Source: Bimastos eiseni
Taxonomy: Eukaryota; Annelida; Clitellata; Crassiclitellata; Lumbricidae
DNA length: 64,000 bases
NCBI GenBank assembly: GCA_959347315.1
Contig: OY365807.1
Coordinates: forward strand, 12,477,324 to 12,541,323
Reading direction: 5' to 3'
Part shown: positions 44,158 through 56,819 of the stretch, in pieces
Position numbering within the stretch: position 1 is the first letter of the stretch
How the letters are laid out: each line of letters starts with the position of its first letter
Program-made: the position numbers and the translations under genes
The notes under the pieces: model-generated
What the model was told of the DNA's origin: nothing
The model's input: the letters and a program-made list of their open reading frames with translations, nothing else
Databases searched by the model: none

Positions 44158-47100
44158 TTGCTTTATTTGCCCTAATTGACAATGACTTTCTCTATCAACA
44201 ATAGTTTATGACAAATAGCTGTCATTAAATCAACCACAATTGGCAATTATGGTTGTGAAGTGTTTAGACTGAATTTTCTTTGTTTCAGTATCATTTCTCC
44301 CCTCACAGTCCAATCCTTCCACTCCCTTTTACAGACAAATTTGCCAGCAGAATAACATTCCTAGAATATCTATCTGCTTGGCAGGTTTTATTTAAGTTTG
44401 CTTGCTAAACTCGGAAATAAAGGATAGCAAACAACTGTATATATACATGAAACAAGCCATCAAAAAGACAACATTTTTCCACTTAAAATCACCAAACTTA
44501 TCCCCTCCACCTCTGGAAATTCTGGATCCATCTGCCTCTCCGTGGACTAGGAAAAACGAAGTGGATGAATTTACAACACTTTCAAATAACAGCCGGACAC
44601 TTTGCAGTCGCTACTTTAAACTTCAAGCTATGTCGAAACAAAGTACTCAACTATTACTACTGCCAAAACAATGCATTTACTGGTTATATGATAAAGTACT
44701 CATCATTGTGCTCCAGCGCAAGGATGTAATTACTGCATCAACTAATAAACATCAAAACCAGAGTGGATCCACTCTCCATTTATGGACATTCTTGGTAGCA
44801 CAGACATAAAAAAACAAACAAGTTCAAGCACCTGCTCAAGTTGAGCTGGCTAATTTCCAAGCAGAACTTGATTCACAAACTACAAGTTACCTTGAGTTGT
44901 CATAAGTTTGAAATCACAGGCAGGTGTTTGATATAAATACAGGTAGCATGCACTTCAAAGTTAAAACTGTAAGAGACACTGCATAATTGTAAGAGTCATC
45001 GAACCACACATATTCATGCACCGACCTACATACATATATTGGTGCACCTCTGGTATATACCTTGAAGGGGAACTAGATAAATGCCCTGAAGTAAAGTCCT
45101 GAATATCTTGCAGTAAATGAACAACATGAACAAATGAATGTATGCATATTGGGAACACAATTAATTAATTAATTATATACATACATGGATATGATAAGGA
45201 ACTTCAGTTGCTTCACTGTTACTGGAGCTTGTTGCTGTACAAGTTTACTTACACACGGTACTGTTGAGAGTTATCAAGTCTTCATGGAAGGATAATCAGT
45301 GGGTGAGTGAATGGAAGAACGGATGAAAAGATGAATGGATGGTTGGATAAATGGATGGGTAAGATGGATCACACAAAAGCAATAGTCCACAATTGAGTGA
45401 GACAAGTTTTACTAAGCAGACAGAGGACAGTTTAACTTAACTGGTTCTAGGTAAGTAAGTGTTCTGTAATCATTGGTGAAACATTTAAAATCCACATGCC
45501 ATGTCTGGACATACACTGCACTCAATCGCCAGTGCCAGACAGTTTATGGATGTCCTAGTCATGGCCGTGTTTGCTTTCCATTTACATAAGCACCTCAAGA
45601 GTTCAACAATGCATTTAGTAGACACTTCTTTCATCAGCAAAGGGCCTTCCAAATCACACACAAAAGTTCAGTGACTCTTTTGGCTAAAAAGTAAGATAAA
45701 AAAGAAACCCTGAATAAAAATCAGGACAATCTTTTCAGCAATAGACAGCACCTGAAGATTTTTAACACAAATCATGTGTGGAAACTATGTCTCCCTCTAA
45801 TCCCTTTTTCTCATCCCTCCATTATGCAGCATCATGCTTTTTCAGATGTGGCCCCAACTACTTGGAATGACTTTCCATTTGATCTTTGGGTCTTAGGAAG
45901 CCTAGGAACTCTCTATGGCCTTTCTGTTTAGTCTGAAATCTGTCTTGTTTGGCCTAGGTTGCACTGGGAGTAGATTTCTTGACAGGGCGCCATATCAAGT
46001 TTCATTGAGTGATAGATTGATTGTGGTTCCAAAACATCTTGTGTACGCACCTGATATCAAGTTTCCCTGAATGACGTCATATGAACGAATTGCAGTGAAA
46101 AACTGAAACACTAGAAAATAACCAGACCCTGTTGAAAATATTTTTGCTTTAAAATGTAATATATCACAAATCTAATCATATATTGGAGCTTCTACAAAGA
46201 GACATTATCATAATGTCCAAGACATTAATTGACGATTTTGTCAAGTGAAATCACCAATCAACAATAACAATCCATTGTCAATTTAAGTAAGAGCATGTAC
46301 AGACTACTTGAAAGCAGCACAGTGTAGAACACCAAAACAGGTTAATAAATGTGACAAGGTACATTCAGCATTTTTAGACCTAAGTAGGTCTAATTATCTG
46401 ATCTAACCTTCTACAACAATATCATCACAAATGTACATTGCAATAGATAGCAGACAGCAGTTGCTTCTCATCAAACCCTCATTCAAAAATTATAATCTAA
46501 TGGACAGAATAAATCTAAATCAAAAAAGCCAGCTGACAACAGCTTGCTAGAACCATATTGCAATATGTGTTAGGAGTTGCTATGCAAAACCAGATAACTT
46601 GATTTTACACATGAATGACTAATGGGTATTGTCTTCGTCTATAAGCTGAAATGATCGAAGAAATGTCTAGAGCATAAAGAAACATGTAATTCCTTGCATA
46701 ATTCTATAGCAAAATAGGAGTGATAAAGCAAAAGCAGATAATTATAATTGTATTTTCCATCCATAATTCCAGAGACCAATGGCAATTGATGACGCTTGAT
46801 AAACAGAACATGAATGGCTGTCATGCCATTGTTCAGCAATTCTCTGGAGTGGGGCATGCCATTGATGATGATGATCATAGATCAAGCCCACATCCAGGAT
46901 TATAAAAGTATAGTCTTTGCAAATCCATGAGTGCACATGGTCAGGTCTCCAAATGTTGATGGTCAATAATTAATGTAGCACCAGTATGTATTTGACAAAC
47001 TCAATTTCCCAAAATAAGGTTCAGATTTTGCATTTCAACTCTTCATGTGTGCTTAAACAAAATTCTCAGTTCTACAACTCTACACGAAGGACTAACTTCT

Positions 47101-47839
47101 AATGCGATGCTTAATAAAATGTGCCATTGCCAAACAGATCCATTCAGCAAGTTAAGCAGGTTGTAACTTGTGCTATAAAACTATCCATATACAATTAATT
47201 ACCGAACCTGCATATACCGGTAGTACTAATTAGTTTAATATTTAATGCACACATTTTACCCAGTAAGGAATGTTTGACACACATCAGCTTGCAGTGTTTG
47301 CATTCTGATTCATTCATTACCCATGTAATGAACCAGCTTCATGACCAAACCACAGGCTTCTATTACAGATTCTTACTCAACTATGACACAAAAATGTAGC
47401 AAAATCCAATATTATGGATTTGCCAACAAAATAAATTCTCACAGCAAACCACTACAGTATCACAATTTCTTAGGCATTCATGAGACTAAAAAATAATTCA
47501 GATCATTTTAAAGTTGAGTGCAATTCAAATTTTCTTTTGCCTCGTTCTTATTGTGTGTATCAGGGTTCTTTTCTGTCTAATCTTTTCCATCACTTCTCAT
47601 CACAATCATTGAACATGTCAAAAAGATTCACATAGAAATTTATATTCCTGATATAAGCAGTAGGGATCCAAAGCACTCAAACTTCGAAATCATGACCGCT
47701 CAATGCCGTGAGCACACGAAGTCGCAAACAACTGAAGCCACAACCATACAAGTCCGACGGTAAGGTCCCAACACAAAACTAGTGCACTATGGGTTCAGAG
47801 CTATTTTCAGAGGTTTATGTTTCGATTGGCTTGTGGATT
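44158..47839. other. 5' intron or upstream of CUB receptor
   Basis: No signal-peptide exon recognised. A LINE 3' relic at 45.8 kb. The open frame 44402-44809 shows no known domain. Confidence 0.4.
45795..46030 (+). mobile_element. LINE 3' end relic (L2/CR1-like)
   Basis: Plus-strand codons near 45838 read FSDVAPTTWNDFPFDL, the W-N-x-[LF]-P signature close to the C-terminus of CR1/L2 RT proteins. Downstream at 45985-46023 are GCGCCATATCAAGTTTC and a short GATTGATTG run, the usual 3' end of this class. Confidence 0.6.
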
Positions 47840-50100
47840 ATTTGTCTACTTCTATTCTGTAGTAACCTGTGGATTCCCTCAAGGATCTGTAGTAGGGCCA
47901 TTGCAGTTCTTGCTGTACACGTGAATGCGCCATCTCTCCTGAAATTCATCATGTCTGCTGACGATACTAATTTATTTATGTCCAGTAAATCATTGCATGA
48001 AACAACTGTTGAAATGAACAAGGAGCTTGAAACATAAGGTCCTTGGTTCAGAGCAAATAAGTAATCCCTTAACCTTAAAAAACCATTCATATAAAATTCT
48101 GCTCAAAGACAGAGATGGCCTCAATACTTGATTATCTATCCAATGACCATTAATATTGATAATTAATTCATAAGCAGAGCAACATCAACCAAATTCCTGG
48201 TAGAGCTGTACCGATTAATCGGGCCGATTATAGAGATATCGGCAATATCGGATATTGGCAAGATAATCGGCGCCGATACTAACAATTATTTTTTTAATTT
48301 AATATTTTCATTCTAAAAAAGCAAAATGACGACAGCAACATCACTGGGTCTGTGAAGGACGACATTTTGTTCCGTTCCCATATCATGTCGTCGAGCCAAT
48401 GGCTTCTTCAGACCATTGATGAGACCACCCACTGTGCTAGTATAGACTGTGGGAATGTGTCAACATAGGTCTTGTGCAGAGTGAGTCATAGTGCCTGCTT
48501 AAGGGCCAAGGAAACGGTTGGCCAATCCAACAGAGAAACCGATGAATGTACATCGTGGAGGCATGCCTAATGAATACATGCTAGCAGCCAATCAGATCTC
48601 CCCATCATATGTCAGTCGCCAGAGAGGCTGAGACTAGATAGGTGGCTGTGAATAGGACATCCGTGCCTTGGCCTTTAATTACCCTGGGCAACATTCGACG
48701 GCGGGTGGTGTGTCTAATCTGTATTGCCTGCCTAGGCTTAGTCCCCAACTACATGCAAACGTCTCCTACATAGCAAGTATTTGCTTGTATCACAACAATA
48801 GGCAGTAGCAGTAGGTCTATCTTTTGGAACCGGACATCATGGGAAACACAATAAAATAATTGGCAAAATAATCGGCTAAATGATAGGCAAAATAATCGGC
48901 TAAGTAATTGGGTATTGGAAAATAAATAATCGGCAATAATTGGTATCGGCAAAAAGTGATATTGGTACAGCTCTAATTCCTGAGATCTAGATTGATGACA
49001 AACTGTCATAGAAATAACACATTACCTTTATTTCTCAAAAGTTAGTAACAAATATTGGCATAATATCTTGCATCTGACATATCCAGCCCAGGTAAACTCT
49101 CAAAAATCAATATTATGTGTTTGTCTACCCATATCTTATATACTGTAATAATATTACATTACATCATATTCACCAACTGTTTACCATACTATCTTCACCT
49201 GTCTTCAGACTCTCCAGAAGCAAATAGCACGAATAATATGTAGTGTATACATTCAAGGCCCATACTGCTAATCGATTCATAACATAAAGAATCTTACACT
49301 CTAAATGTATCAATTAACTGCAGGTCAGGGAATTTATGCATAAGAACCATAATAGTTAATCAACTAGTCGCTTTAAGCAATACCTTATAAATATTCCGAG
49401 CTTCACAGTCACCAGGAGAGCTCATCTGATAACTAATTAATACCAGGGAATTTATGCATATTACTATTAGACAGCACAGCCTAAAAATATATGGCACAAA
49501 TTTCTGGAACATGTTGCCATGTCACCTTACTAACCTACCAGTGCTCCAATAATAACATGAAAAAACTTCTTATTGAAGACTGCAGGAACTATGCTGTTCT
49601 ACATTAGGTGTCCAACGCCAAGGCTTCTTTCATTCTTCTTTACAGGCCAAGTTCTTGTCCCTCACTCTCAGACTTCCACGAGGCAGCGCCGAGCGTTCTA
49701 GGTTGTTGACCATGCAAACTGGAATGGGCTCCCTTTGCCTAGTGCCCAGTGGCTACTCTATACTGACCTCAAGACTGTCCAAGTTAGTCGGGATTGGGTC
49801 GGGAATGCTCCTGAGTAGATGCTCTTGAAGAGGCGCTATATAAATCCTCCAAAAAAAATATATATAAAGTATAGCTTGGCTGCAGCATACTCTGTCTACA
49901 TTGTCTGAATTTATGCATTGACTTGTTTCGTCATGTATGGATTTATACCTTTGCATCGGTTACTAAGTTATTCAGTAATATTGCCATACATTTAATTCAT
50001 GCGATATTTATTACTGATAAAATTGGGCGGACTCTGCCCACTCTGGGTCTCCCTTTGTAGTGATCTCTTTGCTGGAAAATAAAGTTGATTTGATTCATCA
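47840..50100 (+). mobile_element. LINE RT relic split by a hAT element
   Basis: Before the insertion, codons give TCGFPQGSVVGPLQFLLY, SADDTNLFMSSKSLHE, WFRANK and SLNLKK in slightly shifting frames, up to TSTKFL at 48200. After the insertion (from 48976) the frame resumes with IDDKLS, then VTNIGIISC. Further on come LQKQIARIICSVYIQGPY at 49210 and FWNMLPCHLTNLPVLQ at 49500. The 3' end may be the AATAAAGTTGATTTGATTC stretch near 50080. Stops and frameshifts abound. Confidence 0.75.
48201..48975. mobile_element. hAT-type non-autonomous element, 775 bp
   Basis: Perfect 12-bp terminal inverted repeats TAGAGCTGTACC at both ends, continuing as sub-terminal GATTAATCGG-like repeats. Flanks are attcctgg (48193-48200) and attcctga (48976-48983), a near-perfect 8-bp target duplication as expected for hAT. 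The interior has no transposase frame and many AATCGGC repeats near both ends. Confidence 0.85.
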
Positions 50101-51201
50101 CTAATGAAATTACCTAAATATATAATTTACGAAATAACTGAATTACACCTCATTACAAGAAGAACAAATTTATTCAGAAATCTCAGCGAACCATTTAACA
50201 CTTACCGATGAGTAGAAGGCCTCTGAAGAGGTGCATTTCTCACTAACAAAAAACAAAAAACCGTCTCCTCTTCCACCATAAGGTCTTCGAATTAAGTCGG
50301 GCCAGAAATTTAAGTACAACTATAAATTAGACACAAGAAATACTAAAAAACAACATTCATGGGCGATCATCGATTCTTATTCACGATTCATTTAAAAAAA
50401 TCTATGTGTTATATTGATAGATTTCTGGTATTGATCTTTGAGACCAATTCTTAGATGCATAGTCTCTATGTAGTTATTAATAGACATTTCCGCGACGAAT
50501 TATAGCAAGAACGTGTTGTATCAGGGATCATTCTATCGTTCATAACATACGCATAAAAACAATCAATTGACATTCTTTTAATTCACCGAATTATATTCAG
50601 GCTCACATATCCTCAATATACATGACATTAGATCTTAGTCGTAATCTCAAAACTGCTAAAGAGCCACTCGAAAGCCAAGCGGAAGGCATCAGCTCAATCA
50701 GGTTTAGGCAGTTTGTTGTAGAGGATAGGTGTCTATAATGCCCTAAGGACATTGATGTTAACACTGACAGTAATAACTTTGTCATCTAGTACATCGCTTG
50801 CTACCAATAATCTTAGCAATGGGCGGGAAAGAGGAGAATCGGAAGATTGGTAAATTTTCGATTATTCCTTCAGCTCTGCATTCGCTCACCATCGTCTGTC
50901 AATCAATCAATCAATCAATCAATTCTTTTTTTATTGCTCACCATCAAAATATATAACATACAAACACGGAAAAAAATTATATTAACATAGTCATGCAGTG
51001 AACAAGGGAAACCCCACAAGAACGTACCGTTCCGCTAACAGAGGCCACCCAATTTCAACACTATATTAACCTAGAAGTAAGTTTTTATTATTATAGGTTA
51101 TTTCCGCGTACCATATAAAACATCGAACATAATCGTAATTTCATAACAAGTAATGTCACAACCACAAGTAACTTTATCTAACTGTTCATTAAATAAGTTT
51201 T

Positions 51202-52073
51202 TTAATTATTCTTAAATCGATGCAAAGATGACATATTGGTTAGGTGGGTAGGTAGCGTGTTCCAAAAGGACGGACCATGTATTCTTATACTATGCTGCCT
51301 AATTGTAGTATGTACGCTGATCTGGTGATACTTATTGGAGGATCGCGTCTGATGGTCATGGATGTCTATGTTTCTACAAAACCATCGATTAAGACCACTT
51401 GGTAACAATGACCTGTGAATCATGTACATAAACACTCCTACTTGAAGTTTGTTGATTCTTTCTATTGTCAATATCCCCAGACTAGTGAATAAGTTGTTAG
51501 TGTGGGCTCTGAACGGAACATTACATATAATACGCACAATGCGTTTATGCAAAATATCTAAACAAGTCAATCTACTATGGTACGTGGAAGCCCAGATTAG
51601 GTTGCAGTACGATATATAAGGATAAATTAAGGAATGATACAACGTGAGGAGTATGTTTTTGGACAGAAGGTGACGGATGCGAGAAATTAAACCAATATTT
51701 TTTGCCAATTTCTGGGAAACATGGTGAATATGCTGTTTCCATGTTAATTGAGCGTCTATGTAAACCCCAAGAACTTGGTATCAGTCACGCAATTTATATC
51801 TTGATTATCAATATTTATATTAGAAGATAGTTCACAGTCGGAGACCCTCTTCCTCTTAGGACCGAAAAGAATATAGTTGGTCTTTTTTAGATTAAGCGAT
51901 AATTTGTTAGCTTTAAACCAAGTTCCCACTTTAGCAAGCTCCTCGTTTAGTCTGTTGTACAATTCATGCAGTGATTTATCAGACATAAACACATTCGTAT
52001 CATCTGCGAACATTATAAAATTCAGAACTGATGAAACATAATGAATGTCATTCACATATAATAAAAATAGCAA
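51202..52073 (-). pseudogene. LINE ORF2 RT catalytic box and C-terminal part, frameshifted
   Basis: 51756-52073 holds the RT active-site box MFADDTNVFMS and the KLSLNLKKTNYILFG strand, ending KFLG. 51202-51708 holds the thumb region (LTLYHSLIYPYISYCN, KRIVRIICNVPFRAHT) and the W-N-x-L-P end. A one-base lesion separates them. Confidence 0.85.
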
Positions 52074-52137
52074 CGGACCTAATATAGAACCCTGAGGGAC
52101 ACCACAGTCAATATAAAGAATCCGTGAGGTGCACCCG

Positions 52138-53385
52138 TTATAGTGGACACTGCCTTCTGTCTTTCAAATAATCAGTAAGCCAGTCAAGACACATACCACG
52201 AATCCCATAGTGATTTAGCTTTCTTATTAAAACCTCATGATTTACTGTATCGAAAGCTTTGGTTAAATCAAAAAACACACCAATTGAGTAATTATTATTA
52301 TCCCTGGCCTCAGTAATCTTGTCGCACATCTCCAGGACCGCCATGTAAGTAGAGAGACCTTTTCGGAAACCAAATTGTCCGTTATATAATATGTCATTCC
52401 TCGTTATAAAGGACATCAGTCGCAGATGCATAATTTTTTCAAAAAACTTAGAAAAATAGGGTAGAATCGAAATTGGCCTATAATTTTCAATACATTTCTT
52501 GTCCCCAGTTTTGAAGACTGGAACAACCTTAGCATGCTTCAGTGTGATCGGAACTATGCCTGATGTTAGGGAGCAATTTATGATTTCTGCCAGAGGAGAC
52601 GATATGGGTTCAATCGAGCATCTTGCCACTGCAGGGTTAATCCCATCCAAACCCTCACTATACGTGTGGCGAAGTCCCCCAGCAATCGAAACAAGTTCTA
52701 AAGGTGAAGTTAATTCAATTCCCATGGAATTAAGTTTAGGATTTACTAGGTAGTCCATGTAGGAAACCTCCGTAGGACTTATGTTAGAGGCCAATTTGGA
52801 TCCAATCTCTGTGAAGAACTCATTAAATTTATTTGCAATGACTTCTTTCGCCTTACATTCCCTATCATCAATAACAAATTCATCAGGCAAAGTATTAATC
52901 TCATCGCCATGCAGTAAAGATTTTATTATACGCCAAGTTTTATGCAAATTATTTCCGCATTCCAAGATTTTCGTGGAGTAATATTGTTTTTCTGCTTCTT
53001 TTCTGATCTTTCGGAACATATTTCTATAAGAAACAAATTTTGCCCTATTTATCATGGTAGGAGATTTTATGAACTTTTTATAAAGTCGAGATTTTTTATT
53101 ACATGATTTTAAAAGGGCATCCGTCATCCATGACCGTCTAACGACATCTCTCTTCTTTGGAATGTGAGTTAATTCAGGAAAAGTTTGTTCATACAGGAGG
53201 CTGTATCTATCCGTAAACGCCGTATAAGCTAAATTCGGGTCCTTCCTACTACAAGCCTTGTAAACTTCGGCCCAATCTGATTCCAACAGCAGGTTATGAA
53301 ATTTGCTCAAAGATTGATCGTTTATGATTCGCTTCTTACGAGTTGCAGCAACCTTCAAGACTGGGGTTCGAACTATAGAGCTCAC
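52138..53385 (-). CDS. LINE ORF2 reverse transcriptase, N-terminal and palm part
   Basis: 415 codons. It carries the RT run ENYRPISILPYFSKFFEK, NGQFGFRKGLSTYMAVLE and GVFFDLTKAFDTVNHEVL, ending in WLTDYLKDRRQ. The next RT motif (GVPQGSILGPLLF) lies in another frame just downstream, so a frameshift separates it from the FADD block at 51756-52073. Confidence 0.88.
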   Translation of the reverse strand: MSSIVRTPVLKVAATRKKRIINDQSLSKFHNLLLESDWAEVYKACSRKDPNLAYTAFTDRYSLLYEQTFPELTHIPKKRDVVRRSWMTDALLKSCNKKSRLYKKFIKSPTMINRAKFVSYRNMFRKIRKEAEKQYYSTKILECGNNLHKTWRIIKSLLHGDEINTLPDEFVIDDRECKAKEVIANKFNEFFTEIGSKLASNISPTEVSYMDYLVNPKLNSMGIELTSPLELVSIAGGLRHTYSEGLDGINPAVARCSIEPISSPLAEIINCSLTSGIVPITLKHAKVVPVFKTGDKKCIENYRPISILPYFSKFFEKIMHLRLMSFITRNDILYNGQFGFRKGLSTYMAVLEMCDKITEARDNNNYSIGVFFDLTKAFDTVNHEVLIRKLNHYGIRGMCLDWLTDYLKDRRQCPL

Positions 53386-53471
53386 ACAGATTGGGAGGTG
53401 GTCTGATATGTCTTCTACTATTATTACTGAGTCCAGAGAGTCTGTAAGTAAATTGGTGAAAATGTTATCTA

Positions 53472-54395
53472 TTAAAGTAGCAGAGCCTTAGTGATCCTAG
53501 TTGGTCTAAAGATGGTTGGTATAAAGCGTTGGGAGGAAAGGACATTATAAAACTCCTGGGTAAGGGCATGTGAATTGATCTTTAATAAATCGATATTATA
53601 GTCTCCTGCTAGAAATACGTCTGCTTTTAGCCGGGATAGGTTGGTAAGCAGTGAATCAAACTCTTGGTTAAACAACATTAAATCGCTGCCAGGAGGTCTA
53701 TAAATAACCCCTACTATGCAATCCTTTCCTGTTAATTGCTTTAAATTTATAAGTAAGCTTTCATAAGACCCGCATCTCTTTTCCACCCCTCCACATTCTA
53801 TCTCAAGAAATATGCAGTCACTTTTTACTAGAAATCCCACGCCACCTCCTTTCCCTCCAGGCCTGCACCTGTGCACGAAAGTATAGCCTGGCACATTTAT
53901 GGACTTGGTATCATCTTCGTTTAGCCAGGTTTCTGTTAGCGCCAACACAGTTGGTTGTATTACAGACAACAGAAGGTTTATCTCAGAAACCTTATTTCTG
54001 ATGCTCCTACAGTTTATATGCAACAGCGTGAAAGCTTGAACAACAGGCTGCTTATTCCTCAAACCAGCTTCAACAACAGTTACATAGTGACTTGAACAAG
54101 GTGATAATTGATTATAATAGTTTACATCCGGGTCGATGTCTTGTCTGTTTGCAATAAAGGCGTTTTCCTCGTAGGCTTGGTTGAAGTTGAGCAGCAGATC
54201 GCTTGTAGTGCCATTCACAATCCCGTGAATGGAGCTAGCCGTGCGAGCAGTGGTCGTTTGGGTAGTTGAATTAGCCGATTGCAAGTTGTTTGGCACGCAT
54301 GTGTCGTCGAACTTTGGTCCGTAAGTGTACGATAGATAATCCTCTATACCTATATCCACCGTCGTTAAACCGTCTTGATCATCCATACAACGCAA
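53472..54395 (-). CDS. LINE ORF2 endonuclease block
   Basis: 307 codons with APE-type endonuclease motifs: LLHINCRSIRNK, LALTETWLNEDD, GGVGFLVK, GVIYRPPG and FLAGDYNIDLL. The frame ends at a stop after RITKALLL. The expected continuation (TLIDNIFTN and SDHLP, the last His motif) is present one frame over at 53390-53470, showing a one-base frameshift. Confidence 0.85.
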   Translation of the reverse strand: MRCMDDQDGLTTVDIGIEDYLSYTYGPKFDDTCVPNNLQSANSTTQTTTARTASSIHGIVNGTTSDLLLNFNQAYEENAFIANRQDIDPDVNYYNQLSPCSSHYVTVVEAGLRNKQPVVQAFTLLHINCRSIRNKVSEINLLLSVIQPTVLALTETWLNEDDTKSINVPGYTFVHRCRPGGKGGGVGFLVKSDCIFLEIECGGVEKRCGSYESLLINLKQLTGKDCIVGVIYRPPGSDLMLFNQEFDSLLTNLSRLKADVFLAGDYNIDLLKINSHALTQEFYNVLSSQRFIPTIFRPTRITKALLL

Positions 54396-54557
54396 GTCAA
54401 GTCTAACTCAGATAAGAACCAATTAACAGGGACTTGAAGTCTGCACGGTTCTGCACGGTCCGGCAAATGAAAACAAAAGCAAAGGGTAGCAAATGTTACA
54501 TACCATTCTACTTCTTTTTGGAAGCCATAATAAGTAGTCAACGAAGAGACAGATTGG

Positions 54558-55085
54558 TCAATTCGTTCCTTTCATTGACAGATCACTTAGCGATTTTATT
54601 CTGACGGGTTTTTCTTCTGGTGATGAGGTCCTTTTGATGTAGATTTCACCTCCATACGTCCAGGTGCTCGATATCTCCTTGTTACGCAGGAGCTGCCGTG
54701 AATGAAAGTAGATTTCAGTGTTGTCCTTTGTTAGGTGTTCATTAATGAAGACTGTTGATCCGAAGTCGCTCACAGACCCTGGGCTTTGGGCGAGGGTACG
54801 GCGAGCCCTGTACACCTCGTCCCGAGTGTGGCGAGAGGCAAAGCGTACGGCTACCGGTCGCGTTGAATCGGCCTTGCCACGGCGCATGCGATACGCAACC
54901 GATATATCGAGCTTACTGATGTCGATTTTCAATCGTTTGTTGCAGAAGTCAACGACTAAATCCCGAGTTGCTGAGTTTGCCTCTACCTTTGATTTCCTCC
55001 TTCCCTCCTCCTGTCCATCGCCCTGGGTTGTAGTGGATTTCTCCGGTAGACCATAGAAAAGAAGGTTATCCGCCTTAGAATGCAT
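54558..55085 (-). CDS. LINE ORF1-like protein (element at 50.9-55.2 kb)
   Basis: 175 codons open from an internal ATG. A coiled-coil-like stretch with REISLFRQEI lies just upstream in another frame, so the true ORF1 start is 5' and cut by a one-base lesion near 55083. The body has the RPVAVRFASRHTRDEVYRAR and GSTVFINEHLTKDN blocks of the RNA-binding ORF1 proteins of L1/CR1/L2-type elements. Decayed transposon gene, not a host gene. Confidence 0.75.
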   Translation of the reverse strand: MHSKADNLLFYGLPEKSTTTQGDGQEEGRRKSKVEANSATRDLVVDFCNKRLKIDISKLDISVAYRMRRGKADSTRPVAVRFASRHTRDEVYRARRTLAQSPGSVSDFGSTVFINEHLTKDNTEIYFHSRQLLRNKEISSTWTYGGEIYIKRTSSPEEKPVRIKSLSDLSMKGTN

Positions 55086-55165
55086 TTCTTGTCTATTTCT
55101 TGTCTGAATAAGCTAATCTCCCTAACGTGGCTTTTGCTGAGAAATTTTCGAAGATTTGCATTAGG

Positions 55166-56819
55166 CTACATTACATCTGCCTGATACTGCCACTGGCTCT
55201 GCTATAGATCCATCAAGGGTCCTCCACTCAAAGCTGGCGCCATTGTTTAGGAATTCTCACTTTGATTCATCTTATCCTCTTCTTAAACATGTCTCTCAAC
55301 CTGTAAACGACACTAACCTTTAGAGCTCCTGTATACCACCTCTGACAACCTGATCCGAACCTCTAGACCTACTCAACCTTCTCTAATTCAACGCAGCAAT
55401 CCATGAATAAGCTGGTGCCCTGCGCTTGACTTTCGAGTGGCGGTTCAGCAGCTTGGAGATTATGATTACGATACCGTGAGCATCATTGTCGCGTCACATC
55501 AGACCCAGAGGTCGCAACGACCTCAGATCTCTAATCAATCTCTTAATTACCACTGTTCTCAATGAAGCTGCAAAGCTCAACTCTGTCTTCTAATGTACCG
55601 TGCCCACACAAATTCATCTCATTCTTATGTTTTCTCTTATATAATTGTAACGGTCTGAGCTTGTTATAAATCTAGTCTATCTCAATGATCTTTGAACTAC
55701 TGACGTTTTTCTATCATAGGCCTATGCAGCGGATAAAATCGATATTATCTCGCCTGTTATAATTTTGCCCATTGTCAAATTGCTGTATGACTCCCATGCA
55801 ATAATTGACTAAAAACTAGATCTGATAAAGCCACGTATATTAGAATTTACAATGCTAAAGGGATAAATGACTCCTTTGTTTTACTGCAAAATTAACTTCC
55901 TGAATTTTGTTACCTTTAAAAGGGCTTTTACTTCTTGATATTTTTGTTCCAAGCTGTGAAGAGAGATCGAATTAATACATGATTATAAATAAATTAGAGC
56001 TAATTAATGTAATTGCATCAACAACATAGCCTCAATTATAAATTTTATTAATTAATACCAACACAATAGCAATTACAGATATAAATGAGCAAACAAGAAA
56101 CACGTCAACAAGTACATGTTTAAGTGTTGACAATTTGTACAGACACACACTAAACAGATCTACCAGCAGCATTAAATTGTTCATTTCTTTTGCATTCAAT
56201 ATGGTTGTAAAATAAAACATTCAAACTCTTTGATTTGTAATATCAATTAAATCAAATAATATCTCCATATCACATGAAAAACTGTGCCACCCAGTCCTGT
56301 TTAATCACTGACATGCAGTCACATAAAATCTGCTATATGACATATAAATATAAAAATGCAGCAGAGGTCCAGCTGAAACAGTAAATTTGTGACAAGCGAG
56401 GTAGAGCATTAAGGCCTATTAATCTCAGTAACTTCCATGGAGCCCATGTATAATTCAGAGGGCACCAATTCATGGCACATCAACAGGTCAATCAAGTTAG
56501 GTAGCAGACATAGAGAGGTAAACTATAATGGATGAGAGATAAGAAGAGTTGAGCAGGCAGACAACAGTGGATAAGTAAGATAGATGAGGGCCACTATGTT
56601 AAATAACAAAGGAGAAACTAATGGGTTTTAACAAATACACCAAACTCAACTTTTAGTTCTGTCACTAAAATTGGCATGATCACTGTAGCAACTAACAGAT
56701 GCACTCAAACCATTATATAGTAGCTAAATATACAATACCTTAGTAACCAAATATTATACGGTACATGTATTTGTGCAAAGAACTCGCGAGACTCGTGTCT
56801 TCAAATGCCATACCATATA
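55166..56819. other. Intergenic between LINE and GRAMD4 3' end
   Basis: 55170-55690 is less AT-rich and may be an old unclassified repeat (transcribed LINE 5' region or other). The remainder is AT-rich with no feature seen. Confidence 0.4.

Larger units (their letters stand above)
50898..55165 (-). mobile_element. CR1/L2-like non-LTR retrotransposon, nearly full length, decayed
   Basis: Minus-strand LINE. The ORF1-like protein (54558-55085 and a little upstream in another frame) has the AYRMRRGKADSTRPVAVRF and VFINEHLTKDN strings of LINE ORF1 proteins. Next come an AP-endonuclease block (53472-54395: HINCRS, ALTETWL, GVIYRPPG, AGDYNIDLL) and a reverse transcriptase in three frames (52138-53385 with FRKGLSTYMA and FFDLTKAFDTVNH; 51756-52073 with FADDTN; 51202-51708, the thumb/C-terminal part ending near FWNTLP). 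Frames change near 53470, 52135 and 51720. The 3' end is a short (ATTG)n repeat at 50900-50923, typical of this clade. Confidence 0.9.

Noticed and set aside
44402..44809. 135-codon frame upstream of the CUB receptor
   Set aside because: No signal peptide, CUB pattern or splice fit.
47789..48037. 82-codon open frame as a host gene
   Set aside because: It contains the LINE RT active-site block and is frameshifted; part of a dead LINE.
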